From positions 64,215-128,214 of the forward strand of contig NZ_KV823235.1 in assembly GCF_001815905.1 (NCBI RefSeq): a stretch of DNA of 64,000 nucleotides. Direction: 5' to 3'. Made by a program: the position numbers and the translations under genes. This DNA comes from Brevibacterium sp. HMSC07C04. Lineage in GTDB: Bacteria > Actinomycetota > Actinomycetes > Actinomycetales > Brevibacteriaceae. The notes under the pieces were generated by a model. The model did no database searches, had not been told where the DNA came from, and saw only the letters and a program-made list of their open reading frames with translations. Below, piece by piece: positions 51,519 to 62,524 of this stretch (positions within the stretch are counted from its first letter, which is position 1; each line of letters opens with the position of its first letter).

Positions 51519-52403
51519 TCAGCCCAGAAGGTCGAGAATGTTCTGCGCCTGTTTGTCGCTGATAGTGCCGTTGGCAAGCGCCCGCTGGACCGTCGCGCGT
51601 GCCACGGCCCGGTATGAGTGGCCCGTGTCAGCCAGTTCCGCGGCTGTTTCGTCAAGTGCTGCCAGGTGTGCCCGCACTGTCGATGCGTCACCGCGGGATA
51701 CCGGCCCGGTGAGAGTGCGCACTCCACTGCGCAGCACATTCGATGTGCTTGCAGCCACCAGCTCTTCCAGCACCTGCCCCGGATCTTCTATGCCGATTGA
51801 TTCGAGCATCTCCATGGCCTGGGCAATGACGACGGCCACGTGGTTTGAAGCGTGTGAACACGCGGCGTGGTAGAGCGCACGATCGGCTTCGGCTACGACA
51901 AACGGCTCTCCGCCGATTTCCACCGCGAGCGCCTGGCCGATGGCCAGGAACGTCTTCGGTCCGGTCACAGCGATCGAGGTGCGGCGCAGCCTCTCGAGGT
52001 CCATTGACGTTCCCGTAAACGACAGGGCCGGGTGCAGCGCCAGTGTGATCGCCCCGCGGGCAGCGGCTGGCGCCAGAATATCTGCACCGTACCTGCCCGA
52101 AAAGTGCATGACGATCTGCCCAGGCGAGAACCGCCCCAGCTCGGCAAGCCCTGACACCAGGTCACCCAGCTGGTCGTCCGGCACCGTGAAGATGACCAGT
52201 TCGGCCCGTTCGAGGATTTCCTCCACCTCGAGAATGGGGATGTCCGGCAGCATTGCCTCGGCCCGGTCCAAGGTGGCCTCGGAGCCTCCTGTGACGCCGA
52301 CGATCGCGTGCCCGGCACTGCGCAGGGCGGCCCCGATGACCGCACCGACTTTTCCAGTGCCGATGATCCCGACTCCCAAGCGGGTCTGATCGTCCAGGTT
52401 CAC
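51519..52403 (-). CDS. Rossmann-like and DUF2520 domain protein
   Basis: This 294-residue protein has an NAD(P)-binding motif VGIIGTGKVGAVIG near residue 10 and a C-terminal DUF2520 region (SHASNHVAVVIAQ). In many actinobacteria it precedes panC; its role is unproven, possibly a ketopantoate-reductase-like enzyme. Start is GTG at 52403, with GAGAGG seven bases upstream and ten bases after the PH-domain gene stop. PanC is missing downstream here. Confidence 0.86.
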   Translation of the reverse strand: MNLDDQTRLGVGIIGTGKVGAVIGAALRSAGHAIVGVTGGSEATLDRAEAMLPDIPILEVEEILERAELVIFTVPDDQLGDLVSGLAELGRFSPGQIVMHFSGRYGADILAPAAARGAITLALHPALSFTGTSMDLERLRRTSIAVTGPKTFLAIGQALAVEIGGEPFVVAEADRALYHAACSHASNHVAVVIAQAMEMLESIGIEDPGQVLEELVAASTSNVLRSGVRTLTGPVSRGDASTVRAHLAALDETAAELADTGHSYRAVARATVQRALANGTISDKQAQNILDLLG

Positions 52404-52413
52404 GTGGGTCCTC

Positions 52414-54204
52414 TCAGGCGGCGTCCATGGCAGCACGCGCACGCTGGGTGTGCTGCGCGTAGTCGAACAGAAGCTTCCGTGCGGTGTGCTCATCCAGGTG
52501 TTCGATGTACGGCTTCACGGGCCCGCGGGTGGAGTGCAAGTACACGGTCGCTACTTTGAAGGACCTCTGAATGGGCCCCTGATTCCACCCGAGGGACTGC
52601 ACGCGAGCGTGTGGAACGAATATTGCCCGGCGGGTGAATCGGCCGGTGCGCACAGCCATAACCGCCCTTGTGACAGCCCATCCGCTGCGACCCCGGTTGA
52701 GCGGATCGAGCCAGCGGGTTCGCTCGGGCTGCTGGGCAAACAGGCCCGGTAGGCCGGAGGGTTTGGCGAAGGTGCCTGCGACCGCCTCGTGAATGACATC
52801 GCCGGGCGCAACAGAGTGACCCGAATTGAGTTCGCCCACACCGTCCGGCAGGACTAAGCCCATGAGCGTCTGCACATCGGTCAGTGAGCCCACCGGCAGG
52901 AGCGTCTTTCCTTCCTTGCCGGATTCTCCGGCGGTGTTGAACATCACCCGGTACCACCCGGCAATGCGCCACATGAACGGCTGGCGAATCTCGACCGCCT
53001 GCAGACGGTCAAGCGGCACCAGCACCCGCTCAGTGGAGAAAACACCCTGGCTGATCTGCACGCCATCGCCGGTGAGTTTGGCAGAGAAGTTCCCGTAGGT
53101 GAAGTTGCTGGTGAACGTTTGAAAGGCCGCAACCGCAAAGCCGAACGCCATGGGCGCCATTGTGGTGAGAATCGCCCCGAGGGCTCCGAAGTCCATGTAG
53201 CCAGCCGCAGCCAATCCGATGCACACGCCGACAGCAGCAATAGCAAGCAGAATCAGGGCGAGTGATACGACAACGCCGGTCGTAAGAAAAGCCGACAGGA
53301 TGGTCCGGTGCAGCGGCACGCGGACGAGTTCGCCATCGGGCTTGATTCGGCCGCTGCGCGTGTACGGCGCAATGAGCTCCTGAAACGACCCCGCCAGATC
53401 ACTTCCGACGCCTGCGCCGCGCCCGCTGAGCGCCGACACGATCCGGGCTCCGGCCGGCATACCCGGTGCGTTGGGATTGTGCTGGGTGCCGCTGGCGTCA
53501 CGGCCTGGGCGACCCGCCTGGTTCTGCAGTCCCGGCTGACCAACCTCTGCCGAGGCGCCGCTGAACTGCTCGCTGCCGCCGTCGGCTGTGGGGCCGGTCG
53601 GGTTGGGTCCGGTTGGTGCGGCCTCCGGGGCGGCGCCGGTCGGCGCTGCGGCGGCTTTGGCCCGGCGGACATTTGCCAGGATGATGTCGCGCAGCTGTTC
53701 GGCCTGTGTCTTTTTCAGGTACAGGATGGTGATGTTGGAATCGCTGCCGCCGGCAACATCGAAAACAAGTGTTGCCAAACCGAAGATGCGCGCCAGGAAC
53801 GGCTGTTGGACATCGACTGACTGAATGCGGAGGAAATTCGCGTGGCGGTGCGCTTTGGACACTATGCCGTGTTTGTATTCCACCACTCGATCGTCATAGC
53901 GGTAGGCCGTCATCTTCCACTGCCAGAACAGCAGACCGACACCGGCGGCAATGATTACGAAGACGGCCAGCAACAGCAGCAGAACGAACATCACCGGCAC
54001 ATCGTCGGCCAGTTCGGAACCCTTGCGAAGATCGGCTTCTCCTCTGAGGATTTCGCCGAACATCCCCTGCAGCAGATTGGCGCCGAAGACGATGACCGCA
54101 ATAACCGCCGCAACCAGAGCGCCGCCCATCTGCATGACCGGCGTGATCGGGTGAACCCTGTGCCAGACTCCGGGCTCCAGGCGTTTGCTCGCAGCGGTCA
54201 TCAC
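52414..54204 (-). CDS. large PH-domain (bPH2/YdbT-like) membrane protein
   Basis: This 596-residue protein has two N-terminal helices, a first bPH2 domain (AYRYDDRVVEYKHGIVSKAHRHANFLRIQSVDVQQPFLARIFG, about 100-145), a Pro/Ala/Gly-rich disordered linker (about 190-275), two further helices (about 305-360), and repeated bPH2 regions to the C-terminus. YdbT-like proteins are uncharacterised membrane proteins. The start overlaps the small PH-domain gene by four bases (ATGA). Confidence 0.84.
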   Translation of the reverse strand: MMTAASKRLEPGVWHRVHPITPVMQMGGALVAAVIAVIVFGANLLQGMFGEILRGEADLRKGSELADDVPVMFVLLLLLAVFVIIAAGVGLLFWQWKMTAYRYDDRVVEYKHGIVSKAHRHANFLRIQSVDVQQPFLARIFGLATLVFDVAGGSDSNITILYLKKTQAEQLRDIILANVRRAKAAAAPTGAAPEAAPTGPNPTGPTADGGSEQFSGASAEVGQPGLQNQAGRPGRDASGTQHNPNAPGMPAGARIVSALSGRGAGVGSDLAGSFQELIAPYTRSGRIKPDGELVRVPLHRTILSAFLTTGVVVSLALILLAIAAVGVCIGLAAAGYMDFGALGAILTTMAPMAFGFAVAAFQTFTSNFTYGNFSAKLTGDGVQISQGVFSTERVLVPLDRLQAVEIRQPFMWRIAGWYRVMFNTAGESGKEGKTLLPVGSLTDVQTLMGLVLPDGVGELNSGHSVAPGDVIHEAVAGTFAKPSGLPGLFAQQPERTRWLDPLNRGRSGWAVTRAVMAVRTGRFTRRAIFVPHARVQSLGWNQGPIQRSFKVATVYLHSTRGPVKPYIEHLDEHTARKLLFDYAQHTQRARAAMDAA

Positions 54205-54689
54205 AGACCAGCCAGGCCGCTCTGGCCGCGTTCAGACAGCAGTTCGCGCAGACGGTCAGCGTCAGCGCGCTTCAGGCCGGGAACGGTTGCATCCGATCCT
54301 GCTGAAGCGGTGTGCAGCGTGACGGTGGCAATCCCGAAGACCCGTTCGAGGGGGCCGGCGGTGACATCGACGTACTGCATGCGCGCATAGGGCACTACGA
54401 CGGTTTCCCGGTACATGATGCCGCGTTCGATCAGCAGGTCTGTGGGCCTGACCTTATAGCCCAGAGCACTGACCTGACGGAAGATGAAGATGCACCGCAG
54501 AAGGGGGATGCCCAGTGTCAACAGCAGGGCGATCACGAGCATCCACGGCTTGGCGAAGTCGAATGCGGTGTAGATCACGATGACGATCACCGTGCTCAAC
54601 ACTGCGCTGATGAACGTACTCAGCAGCCGCACGACGGCAAGCCGCTTGTCAACGGGGATGAGTTCGGGTTCGCGCAGGGGAATGCTCAT
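54201..54689 (-). CDS. small PH-domain (bPH2) membrane protein
   Basis: This 162-residue protein has two helices (about residues 20-38 and 46-62) and then a bPH2 domain with the YKVRPTDLLIERGIMYRETVVVPYARMQYVDV signature. It is the partner of the larger PH-domain protein encoded next, as YdbS is to YdbT. ATG at 54689 overlaps the DUF3180 stop by four bases. Function is unknown. Confidence 0.84.
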   Translation of the reverse strand: MSIPLREPELIPVDKRLAVVRLLSTFISAVLSTVIVIVIYTAFDFAKPWMLVIALLLTLGIPLLRCIFIFRQVSALGYKVRPTDLLIERGIMYRETVVVPYARMQYVDVTAGPLERVFGIATVTLHTASAGSDATVPGLKRADADRLRELLSERGQSGLAGL

Positions 54690-55144
54690 GCGGCGGCTCC
54701 TGAAGGATCGTCTGGCGGCAGTTGACAGAAGCGTTCGACCACGATTCCAACCGTCATCAGTCCCGCGGCCACAATAAAAGTACCGAACATGGCCATTGCC
54801 GAGCCAGTGCGAAGGAATCCTGCAGACAGCAGAATGTAGACGCCCGAACCCAGGTACCACCCGGACAGTGCCGCTCCGGTCAGCGAACAGGCTTTGGCCA
54901 TCATCGCCACCCGGGCGGCCTGCAGCGGGTCGATCGGCTGTTTGCGCTCGCCGTCGTTCCACTTCTTGATCGGAATGCCGAGCACAAGGAGTGTTCCGCC
55001 CAGCAGAAGCATCCCGACGATCGCCGGCCACGGAACATCGGGAAGCGGATTGCCCCAGCTTTCCAGAACCCAGGACCCGGCTGATCCGACAATGAATCCA
55101 ATAGCTCCGCCGGTCAGAAGGTTCGATGCTTTGGTTGGGCGCAT
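54686..55144 (-). CDS. DUF3180 membrane protein
   Basis: This 152-residue protein has four helices and begins MRPTKASNLLTGGAIGFIVGSAGSW, typical of DUF3180. This family of unknown function nearly always follows folK in actinobacteria, as here (one-base gap). It overlaps the small PH-domain gene by four bases. Confidence 0.88.
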   Translation of the reverse strand: MRPTKASNLLTGGAIGFIVGSAGSWVLESWGNPLPDVPWPAIVGMLLLGGTLLVLGIPIKKWNDGERKQPIDPLQAARVAMMAKACSLTGAALSGWYLGSGVYILLSAGFLRTGSAMAMFGTFIVAAGLMTVGIVVERFCQLPPDDPSGAAA

Positions 55145-55145
55145 A

Positions 55146-56090
55146 TCAGTCCAATCGTCGAACAGTCTGCGCTGGTTCAGCCGCCTGCACGCGGCTGCCG
55201 GCTTCGCTCACGAGAATCTGCGCCCCACCGTGGCTGATCCGGGCGTGCGGCCTGATTTCTGCCCACGGCACCAGCACGAACGCGCGTTCGTGGGCCCGCG
55301 GGTGGGGCAGGGTGAGAATAGGATCGCTGCTGGTGGTCTGCGCATCGGGACTGTCGATGTCGCTGTCGGCGGCAGTCAGCCGAATGATGTCGATGTCCAA
55401 TGTGCGCGGGCCCCAGCGGACATCGCGCACGCGACCCTGTGCCGCTTCGATTCCCTGCAGCGCAGCCAGGAGCTCACGCGGACTGCAGGCAGCCTCAACG
55501 ACGGCCGCGCAGTTGACGAAATCGTCCTGCTCCACTCCCCCAACGGGCGCTGTCGCATAGAAGCCGGAAGCGTGCACGACTTCCACCCGCGGCAGGCGGT
55601 CAATCGCGTGCAGGGCGTCTTCCAGCTGTCCGCGCGGATTGGCCTTGTTGGCTCCCAACGACAGGATTGCTGTGATGCGCTGCTCTGACGAGGTGCCGCC
55701 CGCTCGGGTGGGCGTGTTCGCCTTACCGTGGCTTATGGCGGATGCCCGCACGGTGACATCGGCGAAATCGTGGGCGATCGGCGCCGACGGCTTGTGCACC
55801 GTGACTGAGACCGTGCAGGGAATAGTGATGGTCCCTGCAATGGCCCCTGCGATGCGGGCAGCGAGAGCTTCTATGAGGTCGTAGCGCTCGGTGCTGACAA
55901 TCTTCGCGGCGAGCTCGGCCACCGCCCCGTAGTCCACCGTGTCATCCAGGCGGTCGGTCTGGGCTGCTTGGCTGAAGTCGCCTGTCAGCAGCACGTCCAC
56001 ACTGAATTCCTGGCCGTCTGCCTTTTCGAAGTCAAAAACTCCGTGGTGGCCGTAGGCCCGCAGGCCCGTCAGGTGGATTTCATCCGTCAT
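55146..56090 (-). CDS. folB-folK: dihydroneopterin aldolase / HPPK fusion (FolB-FolK)
   Basis: This 314-residue bifunctional folate enzyme has FolB at about 1-120 (LTGLRAYGHHGVFDFEKADGQEF, which forms hydroxymethyldihydropterin) and FolK at about 135-300, with ILSLGANKANPRGQLEDAL and the PHPRAHERAFVLVPW motif, which adds pyrophosphate from ATP. Both catalytic regions look intact. The fold is fused in one frame, giving adjacent steps of the pathway. ATG at 56090 overlaps the folP stop by four bases (ATGA). Confidence 0.93.
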   Translation of the reverse strand: MTDEIHLTGLRAYGHHGVFDFEKADGQEFSVDVLLTGDFSQAAQTDRLDDTVDYGAVAELAAKIVSTERYDLIEALAARIAGAIAGTITIPCTVSVTVHKPSAPIAHDFADVTVRASAISHGKANTPTRAGGTSSEQRITAILSLGANKANPRGQLEDALHAIDRLPRVEVVHASGFYATAPVGGVEQDDFVNCAAVVEAACSPRELLAALQGIEAAQGRVRDVRWGPRTLDIDIIRLTAADSDIDSPDAQTTSSDPILTLPHPRAHERAFVLVPWAEIRPHARISHGGAQILVSEAGSRVQAAEPAQTVRRLD

Positions 56091-56929
56091 TGCCGCTGCT
56101 TCTTCAGCTGGTAGTCGTGTCCGGCTTTGTCGATCGCATCGCACACGGCAGCGGCCACATAGGAGGTCCGTGCGTCATGCACGCGCACCGCCCACGCTCC
56201 AGCGCGTGCAGATACCGCGGTGATCGCGGCAGTTGCGGCATCGCGGTCTGCTTCGCTGGCCTCTGCCGGGTTGTCGGGGTTGATGAGCGAGGCCAGAAAG
56301 CGCTTGCGCGAACCGGCCACCAGCAGCCGGTAGCCCAGCTGGCTGAACTCGTCGATTCCGGCCATCAGCTGCCAGTTGTGCTCAGCGTCTTTTGCAAAGC
56401 CCAAGCCCGGGTCCAGGATGATTCGCTCGTTCTTCACCCCTGCGGCCAAAGCCGCGTCCGTACGTTCCAGAAGTTCGTCGCGAACCTCGGCGACAACATC
56501 GTCATAGGTGTGAGTGGCACGCGCATCGGTCAGCAGTCCCCGCCAGTGCATGACGATGAGCTGCGCATCGGATTTCGCTGCGACGTCGAACATGCGGCTG
56601 TCCATTTTTCCAGCCGAAACATCGTTGATGATGTGCGCTCCGACATCGAGCGCGCGCTCCATTGTCGAAGCTCGCATAGTGTCGACACTGACTGTGACGC
56701 CTTCGGAAACGAGCTTGTCGACGACCGGCACTACTCGTGCAATCTCTTCGTCTTCCGGCACCCTGGTGGAACCGGGCCGGGTGGATTCACCGCCGACATC
56801 GATGATGTCCGCGCCCTGCTCAACGAGTTCCAGTGCGTGTTCGACCGCTGCTGTGTAGTCCAGATAGCGACCGCCATCGGAAAAGGAATCGGCAGTCACA
56901 TTGAGCACGCCCATGATTTTGGTGCGCAT
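56087..56929 (-). CDS. folP: dihydropteroate synthase
   Basis: This 280-residue TIM-barrel enzyme joins hydroxymethyldihydropterin pyrophosphate with p-aminobenzoate; it is the sulfonamide target. Signatures are MGVLNVTADSFSDGG near residues 6-20, DVGGESTRPGS near 44, and the C-terminal GSRKRF. ATG at 56929 lies five bases past the folE stop, with GGAAGG in the folE end as ribosome binding site. The frame continues upstream in folE, which is rejected. Confidence 0.96.
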   Translation of the reverse strand: MRTKIMGVLNVTADSFSDGGRYLDYTAAVEHALELVEQGADIIDVGGESTRPGSTRVPEDEEIARVVPVVDKLVSEGVTVSVDTMRASTMERALDVGAHIINDVSAGKMDSRMFDVAAKSDAQLIVMHWRGLLTDARATHTYDDVVAEVRDELLERTDAALAAGVKNERIILDPGLGFAKDAEHNWQLMAGIDEFSQLGYRLLVAGSRKRFLASLINPDNPAEASEADRDAATAAITAVSARAGAWAVRVHDARTSYVAAAVCDAIDKAGHDYQLKKQRQ

Positions 56930-56934
56930 ATGTG

Positions 56935-57497
56935 TCACCTTCCCTGAATGAGGCTGATGGCCTCTGCGCGGCTGGCGGGATCGCGCAGCTGTCCGCGAAC
57001 CGCTGAGGTCATGGTCTTCGCACCGGGCTTGTGCACCCCGCGCATGGACATGCACAGATGCTCCGCTTCCACTACGACGATCACGCCGCGCGGGTTGAGG
57101 TTGTCCACCAGCGCGTCCGCTATCTGAGTGGTGAGCCGTTCTTGCACCTGTGGGCGGCGGGCGTAGACCTCGACCAGGCGGGCGAGTTTCGACAGGCCCG
57201 TCACCCGGCCTTCCGGTCCCGGGATGTAGCCGACGTGCGCTTTGCCGTGAAAGGGCAGCAGGTGGTGCTCGCACATGGAGAACATTTCAATGTCTTTGAC
57301 GAGCACCATTTCGTCATAGCCGATGTCGAAGCTGACTTCGAGCAGTTCGTCTGCGCTCTGGTGCAGGCCCCTGCACAGATCGGCGTAGGATTTCGCCACG
57401 CGCTGCGGTGTGTCTTTCAGACCGTCGCGGTCGGGGTCTTCGCCAATGGCTTCGAGGATGCTGCGCACGGCAGCCTCGATTTTCGGCAGGTCCGCCA

Positions 57498-57498
<1 letters not shown>
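56935..57498 (-). CDS. folE: GTP cyclohydrolase I
   Basis: This 187-residue enzyme opens GTP to dihydroneopterin triphosphate, the first folate step. The zinc and catalytic residues are visible in [21 protein letters not shown] (Cys and two His near 76-80) and [10 protein letters not shown] (Cys near 147). Length is typical of the bacterial enzyme. Start overlaps the ftsH stop by one base. Confidence 0.97.
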
Positions 57499-59651
<2,153 letters not shown>

Positions 59652-59698
59652 TGGCTCTTCTCTGTGCGGTTTCAGTCGCGGTGGTCGGGTGGTTCGGG

Positions 59699-60250
59699 TC
59701 AGCTGTAGACGTGCGGCGCCAGTGTGGCGACGAACGGCAGGTTGCGGTATTTCTCCGCGTAGTCGAGGCCGTATCCGATGACGAACTCATTGGGCACATC
59801 GAAGCCGGTGTAGCGGACGTCGATGTCGACCTTGATCGCTTCGGGCTTGCGCAGCATGGTGCAGATCTCCACGCTCGCAGCACCGCGGGATTTCAGGTTT
59901 GACAGCAGCCATGACAGGGTCAGGCCGGAGTCGATGATGTCTTCGACAATGAGCACGTGACGGCCCGTGAGGTCTTCGTCGAGGTCTTTGAGGATGCGCA
60001 CAACGCCGGAGGACTTGGTGCCGGATCCGTAGGAGGACACCGCCATCCAGTCCATGGAAACGTGGGAGTGCAGAGCGCGCGCCAGGTCTGCCATGACCAT
60101 GACAGCGCCTTTGAGGACACCGACGATCAGCAGATCCTTGCCCTCGTAGTCGCGGTCGATTTCGGCAGCCATTTCCCGCAGCCGGGTTTTGATCTGCTCT
60201 TCCGTCACGAGGATCTTCTCGATATCAGATCCGAGGTCGTTCTGGTCCAC
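59699..60250 (-). CDS. hpt: hypoxanthine phosphoribosyltransferase
   Basis: This 183-residue type I phosphoribosyltransferase recycles hypoxanthine and guanine. The PRPP-binding motif is VLIVEDIIDSGLT near residue 98-110, and VGVLKGAVMVMADLAR and DFMAVSSYG-like MDWMAVSSYG precede it. GTG at 60250 with GAAAGGA upstream is the chosen start, because it matches the usual N-terminus and the frame upstream is unlike Hpt. The order tilS-hpt-ftsH is conserved in actinobacteria. Confidence 0.95.
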   Translation of the reverse strand: MDQNDLGSDIEKILVTEEQIKTRLREMAAEIDRDYEGKDLLIVGVLKGAVMVMADLARALHSHVSMDWMAVSSYGSGTKSSGVVRILKDLDEDLTGRHVLIVEDIIDSGLTLSWLLSNLKSRGAASVEICTMLRKPEAIKVDIDVRYTGFDVPNEFVIGYGLDYAEKYRNLPFVATLAPHVYS

Positions 60251-60335
60251 TCGGTGTCCTTTCTGCTCGCACCAGCCGAGACGCCCATCAGCATACCCGC
60301 TGACCATCCGACCGGTGTGTGAAACCTTTGCCAGA

Positions 60336-61397
60336 TCAGGGCGTTTTGCCGTCACCGCGCACGAGGTGGAGGTCACCTCGGTCGTTTCGCACAAGGCTCA
60401 TGCCACCGGGCATGGACAGCGGCTGGGCTCCGCCGGTCAGCGCCCGCCACGCCCCGAGGATGTGTTCTGCTGTGAGCTGGTCCGGTTCTTTCAGCTGAGC
60501 TGCAAGCCACGTCCGCGCGACCCGGGTGCCCAGCGCCGGCGGCAGCATTGCGGTCCGTGCGCTGAGCTGATCGGCCTTTATCAGGCTTTCTGCCATGCGG
60601 GCTGCCCGTTCGTCCAGGTAGTCGGCGTCGAAGGCCGCCAGTTCGGCCGTGCGGGCGAGGTTGCCCTTCACACCCTCGCCCAGGTGGTCGGCCAGGGCGG
60701 GCAGCACCTCCTGTCTCACTCGCACCCGCGTGTAGTCGGGGTCGGTGTTCATGGGATCGTGCCACGCGGGGATCCGCTGTGCATAAGCGGAGTTCACGGT
60801 CTGTCTGCGCTCAATGCCGAGCAGGGGCCGCCACAGCGTGCCCTTCTTAGAGCGCATACCGGCAACTGCTCGACTTCCCGAGCCGCGCAGCAGTCCCAGC
60901 AGCACAGTTTCGGCCTGGTCATCGCGCGTGTGACCGGTGAGAACAGCCTGTGCGCCAGCTGCGATGCGCGCTTTTTCAAGAACCCGGTAGCGGGCTTTGC
61001 GGGCATCGGCTTCCAGTCCGCTGGCGGTGCGCTCGACGTTGACAGTGCGCACGACTGCCGGCAGGCCAAGACCCAGCACCATTCCGGCTGCGCGCACGGC
61101 CGTGTGCGCCGACCCCGACTGCAGGCCGTGGTCTACAACGACGGCGGTGAATGAGTGTTCCGTCTTCACGTTCAGATACGCGCACGCTGCCGCCAACGCA
61201 GCAGAGTCCGGTCCCCCGGAGACGGCGACGATGAACCGGCCCGGCTTGGCGGGCAGGCAGTCGACCACGGCCTGGCGAATGGCAGCTGAATCAGGGTCAA
61301 GGCTCGGCCGACGGTGCTGCGGCGCGGGGCTGTTTCCAGCTGCCCGCGCTCTGCCGCCGCTGGCGCGTTTCACTTTCCTGTCCTTACTGGTTCCCAT
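60336..61397 (-). CDS. tilS: tRNA(Ile)-lysidine synthetase
   Basis: This 353-residue N-type ATP pyrophosphatase converts the wobble cytidine of the minor isoleucine tRNA to lysidine. The PP-loop SGGPDSAALA is near residues 60-69, and the DHGLQ and TGHTRDDQAETVLLGLLRG segments follow. About 45 low-complexity basic residues precede the domain. ATG at 61397 has GTAGGAG just before it and lies five bases after the zincin stop. Confidence 0.94.
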   Translation of the reverse strand: MGTSKDRKVKRASGGRARAAGNSPAPQHRRPSLDPDSAAIRQAVVDCLPAKPGRFIVAVSGGPDSAALAAACAYLNVKTEHSFTAVVVDHGLQSGSAHTAVRAAGMVLGLGLPAVVRTVNVERTASGLEADARKARYRVLEKARIAAGAQAVLTGHTRDDQAETVLLGLLRGSGSRAVAGMRSKKGTLWRPLLGIERRQTVNSAYAQRIPAWHDPMNTDPDYTRVRVRQEVLPALADHLGEGVKGNLARTAELAAFDADYLDERAARMAESLIKADQLSARTAMLPPALGTRVARTWLAAQLKEPDQLTAEHILGAWRALTGGAQPLSMPGGMSLVRNDRGDLHLVRGDGKTP

Positions 61398-61402
61398 AGC
61401 TC

Positions 61403-62524
61403 CTACACTGTGCCCGGGGTGTCTGGCACAACCCTGGACACCCAGCTTTCTGGGTGCTGGAGTTCCGAGCTGCTCGGCAGTGCACTCGGTGATGACCACA
61501 CCCTGTTGAATCCGTCCATTCCCGCCTGTCTGATGACAGTTCGCACAAACTGCGCGCCGTCTTCGTACTGAGCGAGTTTCTCTTCTGAACCTATTAGCCG
61601 CATAGCGGCCGCCCGCAGCCCGGTGTCCGACCTGCGGCTGGCATCGAACACGCGCCGAATACGGCTGACACTGGGAATGACCCGTTTGCCCGCCCAGTCC
61701 ATCATGACGTCGGCGTGCCCTTCTAACAGTGTCATGATTGCGGTGATGTCTTCCATTGCCCGCTGACCCTCGACGCTGAGTGCGGCGTGTGCCAAGGATA
61801 CTTCACCGCGCAGGGCTGCCGGAAGCTGCGCCAGGAGGTCGCCCAGCGATTCTTCTGTGTTGAGAAGACGGCCGATGCGGTCGATCACCTCGCCGCGAAT
61901 CCACGGTGCCAGCGCCAGCTGCACGCGGTGCGTTGTTTCGTGGAAGGCAACCCACAGGCGGAAGTCGCGGGAATTGAGCTGCAGGCGCTGCTCCATCGCG
62001 AGGATGGTCGGGGCGTTGAGGATCAGCGCACCGGGCCTGCGCATGGGTTCGTACTGCCCGAGCACCCTGCGCGACAGGATCCCAAGAACCGTGCCCAGCT
62101 GCACTCCGGCAGACCGTGCTTCGGCACCGGAACGGGCCGAGCTGAGTTTCTGCCGTGCCGCACCGAGAACTGTGCCGAGTCCGCCTCGGGAGTGTGTCCT
62201 GCGGTCACCGTCCGTGCCGCTTCCTGGGCCATCGAGGTGTTCCAGCAGCTCTGTGAGCATGAGCGCGTTGGCCTTCACCCAGCCCATCCGATCGACTACG
62301 AGCACTCGGTCAGAGGCTGCGCGCTGCCGGGCGGCATCTTCGACCTCGCGGCTTAGGCACATGGCGTCCAGCAGCAAATCGAACGAGGTTTCGGCCGCAT
62401 CGCGCATTTCCAGAACGAGGTCTTCGCCATCAGCTGCGGTCACCTTCGGACCGGCAGGAGTGGATTCGCGGGCCGCGGCCAGCGCGGATGGGACGTGAAT
62501 GCGCACGGTCAACGGCACCCGCAC
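61403..62524 (-). CDS. zinc-dependent metalloprotease-like protein (DUF2342)
   Basis: This protein of about 373 residues has the zincin motif HETTH near residue 194 and a downstream EGHADVMMD near 268, which could supply the third metal ligand, as in the actinobacterial DUF2342 group. Its function is unknown; it keeps a fixed place between dacB and tilS. Three GTG codons (62524, 62518, 62506) could start it. The first gives the longest frame and overlaps dacB by 16 bases; none has a strong ribosome binding site. Confidence 0.85.
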   Translation of the reverse strand: MRVPLTVRIHVPSALAAARESTPAGPKVTAADGEDLVLEMRDAAETSFDLLLDAMCLSREVEDAARQRAASDRVLVVDRMGWVKANALMLTELLEHLDGPGSGTDGDRRTHSRGGLGTVLGAARQKLSSARSGAEARSAGVQLGTVLGILSRRVLGQYEPMRRPGALILNAPTILAMEQRLQLNSRDFRLWVAFHETTHRVQLALAPWIRGEVIDRIGRLLNTEESLGDLLAQLPAALRGEVSLAHAALSVEGQRAMEDITAIMTLLEGHADVMMDWAGKRVIPSVSRIRRVFDASRRSDTGLRAAAMRLIGSEEKLAQYEDGAQFVRTVIRQAGMDGFNRVWSSPSALPSSSELQHPESWVSRVVPDTPGTV

